NCBI RefSeq assembly: GCF_964026405.1
Contig: NZ_OZ032146.1
Span: 496,001-560,000 of the forward strand
Source of the DNA: Candidatus Tisiphia endosymbiont of Dascillus cervinus
GTDB lineage: Bacteria; Pseudomonadota; Alphaproteobacteria; Rickettsiales; Rickettsiaceae
DNA: 64,000 nucleotides
Direction of reading: 5' to 3'
Positions 37,155-45,958 of this stretch are shown here, one piece after another (the stretch's first letter is position 1; each line of letters opens with the position of its first letter). Under the pieces are notes generated by a model that did no database searches, was not told the DNA's origin, and was given only the letters and a program-made list of their open reading frames with translations. The translations under genes and the position numbers were made by a program.

Positions 37155-37174
37155 AAATATTCCATGTAAAAATA

Positions 37175-37900
37175 TTAAATTGTGCTATTTAATAATATTT
37201 GGTTTTGTAGCTTGAATAGATCAGAGGAAGCAAACCTCGCCAATTTTAGCATATCATAAAATTGCTCTTCGGAAAAGGGGGTTTTTTCTGCTGTGCTTTG
37301 AATTTCTATTATATTTCCATTGCCTGAGAAAACAAAATTGGCATCTACTTCCGCGTTGCTATCCTCTAAATAATCAAGATCAACTATGGGCTGTCCTTTA
37401 TATATACCGCATGAAATAGCGGCTACTTGGCTAATTAAAGGATTAGTTTTAAGTATTTTTCTAGCAATTAATGATCTAATCGCTAAATGAAGTGCAATAT
37501 AGCTACCAGTAATTGCCGCTGTTCTAGTTCCACCATCGGCATTAATTACATCACAATCAATGATAATTTGTTTTTCTCCTAATGCTTTTAGATCAATTGC
37601 AGCACGCATCGATCTACCAATTAGTCTTTGAATTTCTTGCGTCCTACCTGACTGCTTTCCTTGCGTCGATTCACGCTTTATACGCTGATGGGTTGAACTT
37701 GGTAACATACCATATTCGGCAGTTATCCAGCTCTGATTTTGCCCGCGTAAAAATGGCGGTAAACTTGCCTCATAGGTTGCACTACATATTACATGGGTAT
37801 TGCCAAACTTAATAAGGCACGAACCACCAGCATTAAGTAGAACTGATGGTTCAATTGAAATATTGCGTAATTGATTATTCTTTCTATTAAAAGCTCTCAT
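37175..37900 (-). CDS. rph: Ribonuclease PH
   Basis: RNase PH trims tRNA 3' ends by phosphorolysis. The 241-residue product starts [18 protein letters not shown] and carries [14 protein letters not shown], the basic hexamer-interface loop [20 protein letters not shown] and [20 protein letters not shown]. Length is normal. It is divergent from grpE, 92 bases away, an arrangement also found in other Rickettsia, so their promoters share this gap. Confidence 0.96.
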   Translation of the reverse strand: MRAFNRKNNQLRNISIEPSVLLNAGGSCLIKFGNTHVICSATYEASLPPFLRGQNQSWITAEYGMLPSSTHQRIKRESTQGKQSGRTQEIQRLIGRSMRAAIDLKALGEKQIIIDCDVINADGGTRTAAITGSYIALHLAIRSLIARKILKTNPLISQVAAISCGIYKGQPIVDLDYLEDSNAEVDANFVFSGNGNIIEIQSTAEKTPFSEEQFYDMLKLARFASSDLFKLQNQILLNSTI

Positions 37901-37992
37901 GGATTATTACTTAATTAAAATTGACTTGAAAATACAAAGATTTACACTATATGTTAAGAAAATAGATTTTTGCAAGAAAAAAGGCTGTAAAT

Positions 37993-38574
37993 ATGGAAAA
38001 ACAACAGGAGAAGAATAATGACAACCAAGAAATTAAAGTTGATAATGATGCTCAGCTAGTAAATGAAATAGAGGAAGATACTACAGATACCCTGATTTTG
38101 CAAGATAGTTTGCAAGAGATTGCTAGCTTGAAAAGTCAAATTGAAATTTTACAGGATAAACTGTTAAGGACAATAGCTGAATCTGACAATACTAGGAAAC
38201 GTTTAGAAAAATTAATTGAAGAAGCAAAAGACTATGCAATTTTCTCTTTTGCTAAAGATCTACTCAGTGTTAATGATAATCTCTCTAGAGCTTTGGAGCA
38301 TAAGCCACAAAATACGGAAGGTGATCTAGCTAGTATTATTACCGGGGTAGAAATGACTAAAAGTGAGTTGACTAGCATACTAAAAAAGCACGGTTTAGAA
38401 TCAATAGAACCATTATTAGGAGAAAAGTTTGATTACAATATACATCATGCGATTTCACAAGTAGTATCAGATGAATATGATCAAGATAGTATTATAGGTA
38501 TTATGCAATCAGGCTACAAGATAAAAGATAGGTTAATTAGACCTGCTATAGTGCAAGTATCGAAAAAAACATGA
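37993..38574 (+). CDS. grpE: Nucleotide exchange factor GrpE
   Basis: GrpE releases ADP from DnaK. The 193-residue protein has an acidic disordered N-terminus, a long helix (about residues 45-100; EIASLKSQIEILQDKLLRTIAESDNTRKRLEK) and the C-terminal beta domain (GLESIEPLLGEKFDYNIHHAISQV ... GYKIKDRLIRPAIVQVSK). The gene is complete. It is divergent from rph; a heat-shock promoter is likely in the 92-base gap but none is clear by eye. Confidence 0.96.
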   Translation: MEKQQEKNNDNQEIKVDNDAQLVNEIEEDTTDTLILQDSLQEIASLKSQIEILQDKLLRTIAESDNTRKRLEKLIEEAKDYAIFSFAKDLLSVNDNLSRALEHKPQNTEGDLASIITGVEMTKSELTSILKKHGLESIEPLLGEKFDYNIHHAISQVVSDEYDQDSIIGIMQSGYKIKDRLIRPAIVQVSKKT

Positions 38575-38593
38575 ATAAAGAAAAGGCATAATC

Positions 38594-39640
38594 TTGGATA
38601 AAGTTATTTTTTGGGTTATTGTTATTGGGACTGTTATAGTAACTTTGACTTTGATCTCTGATATATTGATGCCATTTCTTATAGCTGGGGTAATATCATA
38701 TATATTACATCCTATAATTGATAATCTCTCATTACGATATAAACTATCTAGAACTATAATAGTTTCGGTAATTTCTTTGCTGTTTTTCAGTATTTTTACT
38801 ATAGTGGTTGTGGTAGTGTTGCCTATCATATATCAACAAACAACTCTACTTATTAGTAAAATTCCTACCTATAAAGATTACTTACAAACTGAATTAGTAC
38901 CGGTTATTACGGCAAAAATTTATTCAATAGATCCAAATATTGCCGATAAGATAAAAGATTCTATTAGTAATTTTGTTAATGGCATATTTTTGCTTATCAC
39001 AGGTCTTGCTAATAATATTTGGCATGTGACGAAGGTAACAATCAATTTATTTGTGTTAATTTTATTAATACCGCTTATATTGTTTTATTTTTTACGGGAT
39101 TGGCTAACAATGGCAAAGAATATAGACCTCTTGCTACCTTTAAAAGGTAAAAAGAGAATTCAAGAAATATTATCAGCAATTAATTATTCTTTATCTGCTT
39201 ATATAAGAGGGCAACTAAATGTTTGTTTATTATTATCAGTTTATTATGGGGTCTCTTTATCGATTCTTGGCGTAGATCTAGGGGTATTATTAGGACTTGT
39301 ATCTGGTTTTTCAATAATTATACCATTCGTTGGAGTTTTTATATCCTTTTCTCTTACCATGATTGTTAGTTATTTTTCTTTTGGTATGGTCAATAAATTA
39401 TTTTATATAATAATTATCTATTTGATTGGTCTAATAGTTGAGGGGTATATTTTATCACCGAAAATCATAGGTGATAAAATAGGATTACATCCTCTTTGGA
39501 TAATATTTGCGGTTCTAGCACTGGGTAACCTATTTGGCTTTATTGGTATATTTTTTGCTGTGCCAATTGCTAGTATAATAAAAGTTTTGTTTTTAGCCGC
39601 TATCGACTTTTATAAATCCAGTAAGTTTTATAAGACTTAA
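38594..39640 (+). CDS. AI-2E/PerM family membrane transporter
   Basis: A 348-residue integral membrane protein with about eight helices. It shows the family layout: an N-terminal pair of helices, a long soluble region (about residues 75-150, YQQTTLLISKIPTYKDYL...), then FVLILLIPLILFYFLRDW and the C-terminal block GLHPLWIIFAVLALGNLFGFIGIFFAVPIA, which is diagnostic. The start is TTG at 38594, with AAAGG-like sequence nine bases upstream; no ATG lies nearby in frame. Substrate is uncertain for the family (autoinducer export, Na+/H+ exchange and other roles have been proposed). It lies between grpE and an hda-like gene. Confidence 0.88.
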   Translation: MDKVIFWVIVIGTVIVTLTLISDILMPFLIAGVISYILHPIIDNLSLRYKLSRTIIVSVISLLFFSIFTIVVVVVLPIIYQQTTLLISKIPTYKDYLQTELVPVITAKIYSIDPNIADKIKDSISNFVNGIFLLITGLANNIWHVTKVTINLFVLILLIPLILFYFLRDWLTMAKNIDLLLPLKGKKRIQEILSAINYSLSAYIRGQLNVCLLLSVYYGVSLSILGVDLGVLLGLVSGFSIIIPFVGVFISFSLTMIVSYFSFGMVNKLFYIIIIYLIGLIVEGYILSPKIIGDKIGLHPLWIIFAVLALGNLFGFIGIFFAVPIASIIKVLFLAAIDFYKSSKFYKT

Positions 39641-39649
39641 ACATTAATT

Positions 39650-40312
39650 ATGCCAAACTCCCAGCAATATGTATTACCATTATTTAGTAATAATCTATAT
39701 GCTCTAGATAATTTTATTAATTCACTTTCTAATCAAGTTGCATACAATTCAATCAAAAACTGGTCTGTATCTTGGGGAAGTAAACCGTATGAGTTTACAG
39801 TTTTGATTTACGGACCACCATCCTCTGGTAAGACCTATCTTAGTAAAATATGGCAAAATTTGTCGAATGCATTTTTTATAAAAAAAGATTTAGATATACT
39901 TAGTGCAGAAGATATAATGCAGTATAATGCTTTTATTATGGAAGATATAGAATTTTGGGATGAAAGGAAAGTGCTCCATTGTTTTAATTTAATAAGTGAG
40001 TATCGTAAATATTTGTTGATGACTACAGGAAGTTTAGCTAGTAATTTTGCGTTACAGGATTTATCCTCAAGAATTAATGCTGTTGTAAGATTAGAAATAA
40101 ACCAGCCTGATGATGAATTAATGACCAAGTTAATCTTTAAGTATTTTTCCGATCAATCGCTTAAAGTATCTGACTGTGTAATTGAATATTTATTAATTAA
40201 TTTACCGAGACAATTTGAACAAATGATAAAATTATTAGGGGTAATAACGCATTTTGCATTAGTTCATAAACGAGCTATTACTGTTCCTCTTATAAAACAA
40301 GTTCTTAAATAG
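39650..40312 (+). CDS. DnaA-related AAA+ protein (Hda-like)
   Basis: A 220-residue AAA+ protein related to domain III of DnaA. It has a Walker A motif GPPSSGKTYLSK near residue 55, a Walker B-like FIMEDIEFWDE and a lid region (VIEYLLINLPRQFEQMIKLLG). The DNA-binding domain IV of DnaA is absent, as in Hda, which stimulates ATP hydrolysis by DnaA to prevent over-initiation. A sliding-clamp-binding motif at the N-terminus may be QYVLPLF (residues 6-12). It starts ten bases after the transporter gene. Confidence 0.88.
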   Translation: MPNSQQYVLPLFSNNLYALDNFINSLSNQVAYNSIKNWSVSWGSKPYEFTVLIYGPPSSGKTYLSKIWQNLSNAFFIKKDLDILSAEDIMQYNAFIMEDIEFWDERKVLHCFNLISEYRKYLLMTTGSLASNFALQDLSSRINAVVRLEINQPDDELMTKLIFKYFSDQSLKVSDCVIEYLLINLPRQFEQMIKLLGVITHFALVHKRAITVPLIKQVLK

Positions 40313-40459
40313 TATAGTCTTATCACGAATTCGCGTGCCTTGGTGTGGGCTTAATATGTATAATTTTGATTATGTGGTAAAAATGTTATAAAAATTAGTT
40401 GATTTCTTTTATGTAAGCTATTAACGTATAATTTCAATAATTAGTTTTAGGAAAAATCA

Positions 40460-41875
40460 ATGTCTATAGATGTTCTTGTTGTTGATGATGAAGCAGATAT
40501 TAGAGATTTAGTCTCAGATATTTTAAAAGAGGAAGGATTTACTACCAAGACCGCTGCTAATAGTATTCAAACTTTTAAAATACTCCAGGAAAGAACCCCC
40601 TCGGCAATTATTCTAGATATTTGGCTCCAGGGTAGTGAACTTGATGGACTTGGGATTTTGGAAATAGTAAAAAAACGCTATCCACTAATGCCTGTGATAG
40701 TTATTAGTGGACATGGTACTATTGAAACTGCAGTAAATGCTATCAAAATGGGTGCATATGACTATCTAGAAAAGCCATTTAGTCATGATAAGTTAGTGAT
40801 TTTATTAAAAAGAGCCTGTGAAGCAGCTAAGTTAAAGCGTGAAAATCTTGATCTGAAATCAAAGGTTATTGATAAAACTGAGCTTATAGGTAACTCTCAC
40901 ATTACAGCTAAGCTTAAGTCTGATATTGAAAAAGCTGCTTTAGCTACTAGTAGAGTATTGATTCAAGGTAAAATTGGTAGTGGTAAAGAACTAGCTGCTC
41001 GGTTAATTCATAAAAAATCAAAAAGGGCTAATGCTCCTTTCGTAATCTTTAGTCCAGTATGCATGAATCCTGACCGAGTCCATCAAGAATTATTTGAAGG
41101 AATAGAGAACCAAGGCGTTATACGTCCTTCGATATTAGAAATAGTAAATAATGGTACTTTATACATAGATGAAATTAGTGGTTTGCCAGTTTCGGTACAA
41201 GTAAAATTGCTTAAATTTGTGCAAGATCAAATGTTTCATAAGGGGGGAAGCAAAGCAATAAAATTAGATATAAGGATTATTGCTGCAACTTCTAAGGTTA
41301 TACAAGAAGAAATAAGTAAAGGTGAACTATTGGAAGATTTATATCATCGCCTAAATGTTATTTCCTTAAAAGTACCATCTTTATATGATAGAAAAGATGA
41401 CATGTCTGTATTAGTCAAATATTTTGTTAAGCAACTTGCTAAGTTTTCTGGTTTAAAAGCACGTGAATTTTCTGATGAAACTATTGCAGCTCTGCAAGTT
41501 TATAATTGGCCAAGTAATATAAGGCAATTACGCAATGTGATAGAATGGACTTTAATTATGAATCCACTATCTTCAAATAATAATGAAGTAATAAAACCAT
41601 CTATGATACCACCAGAAATTCTAGTTAATAGTGCTAGTTCTGCAAAGCAGGAAGATAATGTTGATATGATGACCATGCCACTTAGAGAGGCAAGAGAGAT
41701 TTTTGAAAGACAATATTTAGCTGCTCAAATGTATAGGTTTAATAATAATATTTCTAAGACCTCATCCTTTGTAGGTATGGAACGTTCGGCTTTACATCGT
41801 AAATTGAAATTGCTCAATTTACATATTCCTAATAATAAATTTAACGAAGAGGAAATTTATGACAGTTACGAATAA
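40460..41875 (+). CDS. ntrX: NtrX-like response regulator lacking the sigma54 contact loop
   Basis: A 471-residue response regulator. The receiver domain (residues 1-120) has acidic [11 protein letters not shown], phospho-acceptor D in AIILDIW and K in YLEKPFSH. The AAA+ domain has Walker [14 protein letters not shown] and Walker [12 protein letters not shown], and the C-terminal helix-turn-helix resembles Fis ([24 protein letters not shown]). The GAFTGA loop that touches sigma54 is missing: the segment reads [18 protein letters not shown]. That fits a bacterium without RpoN, and suggests action through sigma70, as proposed for other alphaproteobacterial NtrX proteins. The stop codon overlaps bioY by 17 bases. 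Confidence 0.9.
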   Translation: MSIDVLVVDDEADIRDLVSDILKEEGFTTKTAANSIQTFKILQERTPSAIILDIWLQGSELDGLGILEIVKKRYPLMPVIVISGHGTIETAVNAIKMGAYDYLEKPFSHDKLVILLKRACEAAKLKRENLDLKSKVIDKTELIGNSHITAKLKSDIEKAALATSRVLIQGKIGSGKELAARLIHKKSKRANAPFVIFSPVCMNPDRVHQELFEGIENQGVIRPSILEIVNNGTLYIDEISGLPVSVQVKLLKFVQDQMFHKGGSKAIKLDIRIIAATSKVIQEEISKGELLEDLYHRLNVISLKVPSLYDRKDDMSVLVKYFVKQLAKFSGLKAREFSDETIAALQVYNWPSNIRQLRNVIEWTLIMNPLSSNNNEVIKPSMIPPEILVNSASSAKQEDNVDMMTMPLREAREIFERQYLAAQMYRFNNNISKTSSFVGMERSALHRKLKLLNLHIPNNKFNEEEIYDSYE

Positions 41876-42437
41876 GAAAACTCTAGCAAATTTTATAGCT
41901 AATAAGCATGCTGTAGTTGTTATTAAAGTGATGATGGGGGTAATAGCTCTCTTTGCTGGAGCTCAGATTATTATTCCTACCCAGCCAGTACCAGTATCTA
42001 TGCAAACTGTGGTGGTTAGTATTATTGCTTTTACTTATAGCCCTCGACTTAGTTTTGCTACGATTTTAACTTATCTTACAGCCGGAATAGTAGGGCTGCC
42101 AATGTTTACAAAATTATCCAGTGGTTTATATTTTCTTCTTGGTACAACAGGTGGTTATCTTATAGGAATGTTATTGGCAGCTCCTGTTATGGGTATAATT
42201 AATAGTAGGTTGTCTGAAAAATTTACTAAGAGATTTTTAGCAGGGTTTTTTAGCTGTCTTATTGGTCACGTTATAATTTACTTTTTGGGAGTTAGCTGGT
42301 TGACAACAATTATAGGAATTAAACAAGCTATTTATAGTGGGTTTATAGTATTTATACCAACTGGTTTAGTGAAGATATTAATATTTTCTTCTTTATATCA
42401 TTATATAACAGGGGTAAACAGAAAGAATGCTCTGTAA
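41859..42437 (+). CDS. bioY: Biotin transporter BioY
   Basis: BioY is the substrate-binding membrane subunit of an ECF-type biotin importer. The 192-residue product has about six helices and the family wording [34 protein letters not shown] and [16 protein letters not shown]. It overlaps ntrX by 17 bases, indicating coupled translation. In Rickettsia BioY often works with a shared or absent energising module; none is visible here. Confidence 0.93.
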   Translation: MTVTNKKTLANFIANKHAVVVIKVMMGVIALFAGAQIIIPTQPVPVSMQTVVVSIIAFTYSPRLSFATILTYLTAGIVGLPMFTKLSSGLYFLLGTTGGYLIGMLLAAPVMGIINSRLSEKFTKRFLAGFFSCLIGHVIIYFLGVSWLTTIIGIKQAIYSGFIVFIPTGLVKILIFSSLYHYITGVNRKNAL

Positions 42438-44289
42438 TATCTTTAAGCAGCCTCGGTGTCATTCGAGCTACGGCGGAAATGACGTTAAAGGAAGCAAGAG
42501 TAACATCTCTTTTGTTGGCGAGTATTTTAAACTAAAATTCTTTATTCTAGCTTTACTTTTATTCCTTACCGGATGTTCGGATTCTCCGAGAGATGCAGAT
42601 GGTTTATTATCTAATAGTCAAAGTCTTGTTATTAGGAATTATATAATAGAGCAGAATAAAAATAAGGTACGAGTAAATATTAAAAGTAAATTTGGTTCAA
42701 ATTTAAGGGGATTAAAATTATTAGGTGTTAAACTGACAGATGAAGACCTTTCTAGTGTTGATTTAAGTTTCTGTGAAATATCACGTGTGGATTTCTCGGG
42801 AGCAAATTTTGAGAATGCAGTTCTAACAAAATCTGTAATTCAAGAAAGTGATCTCTCTAATACTAGATTAAAAAATATATCAGCTTATGGCTCAGATTTT
42901 CAAGCATCTATATTTGAAAATGCCAATTTGGAAAATAGTAATTTTATTCAATCAAATTTTGAGGACACTGATTTTATCAAAGCTAATTTAGAAAATGTTA
43001 ATTTTGAAAATGCCAATCTTATTAAAGTTGTATTTGATGATAGTATTATAAGTAAATCTAATTTTCAGAAAAGCAATTTAGGAAAAAGTAGTTTCAAAAA
43101 TGCAGTTATATCAAACTCTATTTTTTATGGTACAGATTTGCGGCAAATATTAGCTAATTACGCTAGTATCACTAATTGTTATTGTGAATCTGTAGATCTA
43201 ACAGGGGTGGATTTTACTGGAGCGATTATTAATAATTCAGATTTTACTCATGGTATTATTAATCAGGCTCAATTAAAAAATATAAAGCTTACTAACTCGT
43301 TATTCTCTTTTTCTTCTTTTCAGTCTGTGAATTTTACCAATGCAATTATTGAAAGTTGTAATTTTGAAAATACCAATTTTAATAATGCACAATTGCAGCA
43401 AGTGCAAATTCAAAAGAGTATTATGGATAATACTCACTTTAATAACACTAGCATAAAGGATCTATCAATAAAGAATTGCAGTAGCATTTTGCTTAAGTTA
43501 AATAAAATTAACATTGTTAATAGCGATATTGAGAATAGTAATCTTACTGGTATATTACTGAATAATAGCTATGTCAAACAAGCAACTATTATTAATTCTG
43601 ATTTGACTAATAGTGAGTTAATAAACTCTAATTTCTCTAGTACTCAATTTAATAAGGTGAATTTCACTAAAGTGCTTATGCAGAATACTGTTTTAAATAG
43701 TACCAAATTTGTTGATAGTAATTTTTATCAAATGGCTATCATAAATTCAGAGTTGTCAGAAGTAACCTTTGATAATTCATCAATTATAAATTCTCAACTA
43801 AATAATGTGAGATATAAAGATAGTAATTTTGTTAATTCAGATTTTAATAGAAATATTGTATTAAATAGTCAAGACTTTGATAAGCTTAAGTCAACAAATA
43901 TTATATATTCTGTAAAAGATTTAGAGCAGGTAAAAGACTTATCAAATATGAATTTACAAGATTTAAATTTACTAGATCTTGTATTTAATCAAACTATTTT
44001 TTCAGGTTCTGTTCTTAAAAGGGTAGATTTATCTAATTCTAAGCTTCAGAGTTGTATATTACAAAATACTGACTTAACTATGGCAAATCTGAATAACACA
44101 GATTTTAGTAAATCATCGCTTATCGGTAGCAAATTAGAATCTGCCAAACTTTATAATACAAATTTTAATGATACTGATTTAACAAATGTTAATTTCATTA
44201 AAGCCTTTGTTAGTAAAATATCTTTAGTTAATGCAAAGCTGGATGGAACTAAAGGCCTTGATGGTCAGGGCAATAAAAATATAGAATAA
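42427..44289 (+). CDS. Pentapeptide-repeat lipoprotein
   Basis: A 620-residue envelope protein. After an unusual 40-residue leader comes a hydrophobic signal and lipobox (FFILALLLFLTGC, cysteine about residue 49), so it should be lipidated. Residues about 90-430 and 510-610 consist of pentapeptide repeats (ANFEN AVLTK ..., NANLENSNFIQSNFEDTDFIK, DLTNVNFIKAF), which fold into a right-handed four-sided beta helix. The function is unknown; such proteins may bind other macromolecules. The leader overlaps a short inverted repeat (42458-42483) that resembles palindromic elements of this genome, and no other in-frame start exists, so translation may begin at 42427 overlapping bioY by 11 bases. Confidence 0.82.
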   Translation: MLCNIFKQPRCHSSYGGNDVKGSKSNISFVGEYFKLKFFILALLLFLTGCSDSPRDADGLLSNSQSLVIRNYIIEQNKNKVRVNIKSKFGSNLRGLKLLGVKLTDEDLSSVDLSFCEISRVDFSGANFENAVLTKSVIQESDLSNTRLKNISAYGSDFQASIFENANLENSNFIQSNFEDTDFIKANLENVNFENANLIKVVFDDSIISKSNFQKSNLGKSSFKNAVISNSIFYGTDLRQILANYASITNCYCESVDLTGVDFTGAIINNSDFTHGIINQAQLKNIKLTNSLFSFSSFQSVNFTNAIIESCNFENTNFNNAQLQQVQIQKSIMDNTHFNNTSIKDLSIKNCSSILLKLNKINIVNSDIENSNLTGILLNNSYVKQATIINSDLTNSELINSNFSSTQFNKVNFTKVLMQNTVLNSTKFVDSNFYQMAIINSELSEVTFDNSSIINSQLNNVRYKDSNFVNSDFNRNIVLNSQDFDKLKSTNIIYSVKDLEQVKDLSNMNLQDLNLLDLVFNQTIFSGSVLKRVDLSNSKLQSCILQNTDLTMANLNNTDFSKSSLIGSKLESAKLYNTNFNDTDLTNVNFIKAFVSKISLVNAKLDGTKGLDGQGNKNIE

Positions 44290-44308
44290 TATAACCTACG
44301 CGAATTTG

Positions 44309-44334
44309 GGATAAGAATTAGTTAATTCTTATCC
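44309..44334. repeat. Palindrome family A, copy 4
   Basis: GGATAAGAATT...AATTCTTATCC between the convergent ends of the pentapeptide gene and rpmJ, where it could act as a bidirectional terminator. Confidence 0.7.
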
Positions 44335-44348
44335 TGAATTGGAGTAGT

Positions 44349-44474
44349 TTAGCCTTGCTTAGCTTTAAATCTTTTGATTTTCTTGTTTATTACAAGGATT
44401 TTACCTTTTCTTTTTACAACCTGACAATCTTTATCTCTTTTCTTTAAAGATTTTAACGAACTTACAACTTTCAT
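44349..44474 (-). CDS. rpmJ: 50S ribosomal protein L36
   Basis: A 41-residue basic protein, [18 protein letters not shown] continuing to KRFKAKQG. This is the variant L36 of alphaproteobacteria, which keeps little of the zinc-binding cysteine set. AAGGA lies about ten bases upstream of the ATG. It stands alone on the minus strand between the pentapeptide gene and ampG. Confidence 0.92.
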   Translation of the reverse strand: MKVVSSLKSLKKRDKDCQVVKRKGKILVINKKIKRFKAKQG

Positions 44475-44713
44475 ATAAAACTATCCTTGGTATTATTTGC
44501 AAAAACCTAGAAAGTGATAAATCAACCTTCAAACTTTCACTAGCTTAAGTTTAAAAAAGTAATAATAATATTTTTTATCAATTCAGTCAACCTAAAAACT
44601 TCTTTAGGGTAATTTAAAAGTTGGGATGTACTTGCCTTAGCATAGATGTAGAGAAATCTAGCTTGTATAAAAAAATTATTACTATATTCTAACTTTTTTC
44701 CAATATTAATTTT

Positions 44714-45958
44714 ATGTTAACTCCTTTAAAATTATTCGTTATTTGGTTATTTGGACTAACTAGCGGGTTTACCTTAATGATTACAGGTAATACTTTAAAC
44801 TACTGGTTTGCCAAGGAAAATATTGACTTACAATCTATTGGTATGTTTGCTTTTATCATAATGCCCTATTCTATTAACTTTTTATGGGCTCCTATTTTTG
44901 ACACTATACATTTAGGCCAATTAAGTAAACTGCTTGGTCATAGATTATCTTGGATTTGTCTAATCCAGATTTTGTTGGCATTTACTATTTTTCTTTTAAG
45001 TACCATGAATCCTCACCACAGTCTAATATTGTTTGCACTAGTAGGCTTGATAATATCATTTTTAAGTTCAGCTAAAGATAGTATCCTAGGGGCTTTCAGA
45101 ACCGAAATTATTGCAAAAGAATCTCAAGGAGCAGCTTCTGGAATTTATATTTTTGGCTACCGCATTGGTATGCTAATTTCAAGTTCTGGAGCTATCTATC
45201 TGTCAAGCTATTTAGGATGGAATAATATATATAAAATTTTTGCCATTTCTGTACTTGTTTGTTCTGCTATTTTGGTTACAAGTATCTTGCGGTTAGAACA
45301 CGACTTAGCTTCAAAAACTTATCCAGATCATAAAATAAATATTTCAAACTTTGTACAGAATATCTTAAGACCTGTAGGGTCTTTTTCCTTAGTCTTTTTA
45401 ATAATAGTTTTCCTTATTTTATATAGATTACCAGATGATTTTATTACTATGATGATGAACCCCTTCTTAATACATCTTGGTTATAACGAATTTGAAATAG
45501 CCAGTGCAGGGAAATTCTTTGGCATAATATCTACAATAATTGGCGGACTAATAGCCAGCTTAGTGATGAAAAAAAAGAATATCTTAGATAGCTTGCTGAT
45601 ATTTGGCGTAATTCATGCAATCGCACATACCTTACTTATTGTGCATGAGATTTATGGCAAAAATCTACCATTATTCTTTATTACCACAGTCTGTGAAGGT
45701 ATAACTTGCGGGATGGCTATGACAGCTTACATTGCTTTTATAGCTTCAATATGCACAGGCAAATTTCGTGCCACTCAATATTCATTTTTCTCTTCTATGA
45801 TGGGATTTTCAAGATCGATTTTTCCAGCTCTTTCAGGATATGTTGTCGTACAATTTGGATGGAAAAGCTTTTTTACATTTATTATTATAATCACAATTCC
45901 TTCTCTACTTCTGCTACTAAAAATCAGCTCACTATTAAAAGCAAAAATGAAATATTAA
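44714..45958 (+). CDS. ampG: AmpG-family muropeptide/MFS permease
   Basis: A 414-residue, 12-helix major facilitator. The first helices (KLFVIWLFGLTSGFTLMITGNTLNYWF) and the loop KDSILGAFRTEIIAKESQGAASGIYIFGYRIGML match AmpG, which imports anhydro-muropeptides released from peptidoglycan for recycling. Rickettsia carry several AmpG paralogues, not all proven to carry muropeptides. Its 3' end overlaps the 3' end of the kinase-like gene on the other strand by four bases. Confidence 0.87.
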   Translation: MLTPLKLFVIWLFGLTSGFTLMITGNTLNYWFAKENIDLQSIGMFAFIIMPYSINFLWAPIFDTIHLGQLSKLLGHRLSWICLIQILLAFTIFLLSTMNPHHSLILFALVGLIISFLSSAKDSILGAFRTEIIAKESQGAASGIYIFGYRIGMLISSSGAIYLSSYLGWNNIYKIFAISVLVCSAILVTSILRLEHDLASKTYPDHKINISNFVQNILRPVGSFSLVFLIIVFLILYRLPDDFITMMMNPFLIHLGYNEFEIASAGKFFGIISTIIGGLIASLVMKKKNILDSLLIFGVIHAIAHTLLIVHEIYGKNLPLFFITTVCEGITCGMAMTAYIAFIASICTGKFRATQYSFFSSMMGFSRSIFPALSGYVVVQFGWKSFFTFIIIITIPSLLLLLKISSLLKAKMKY

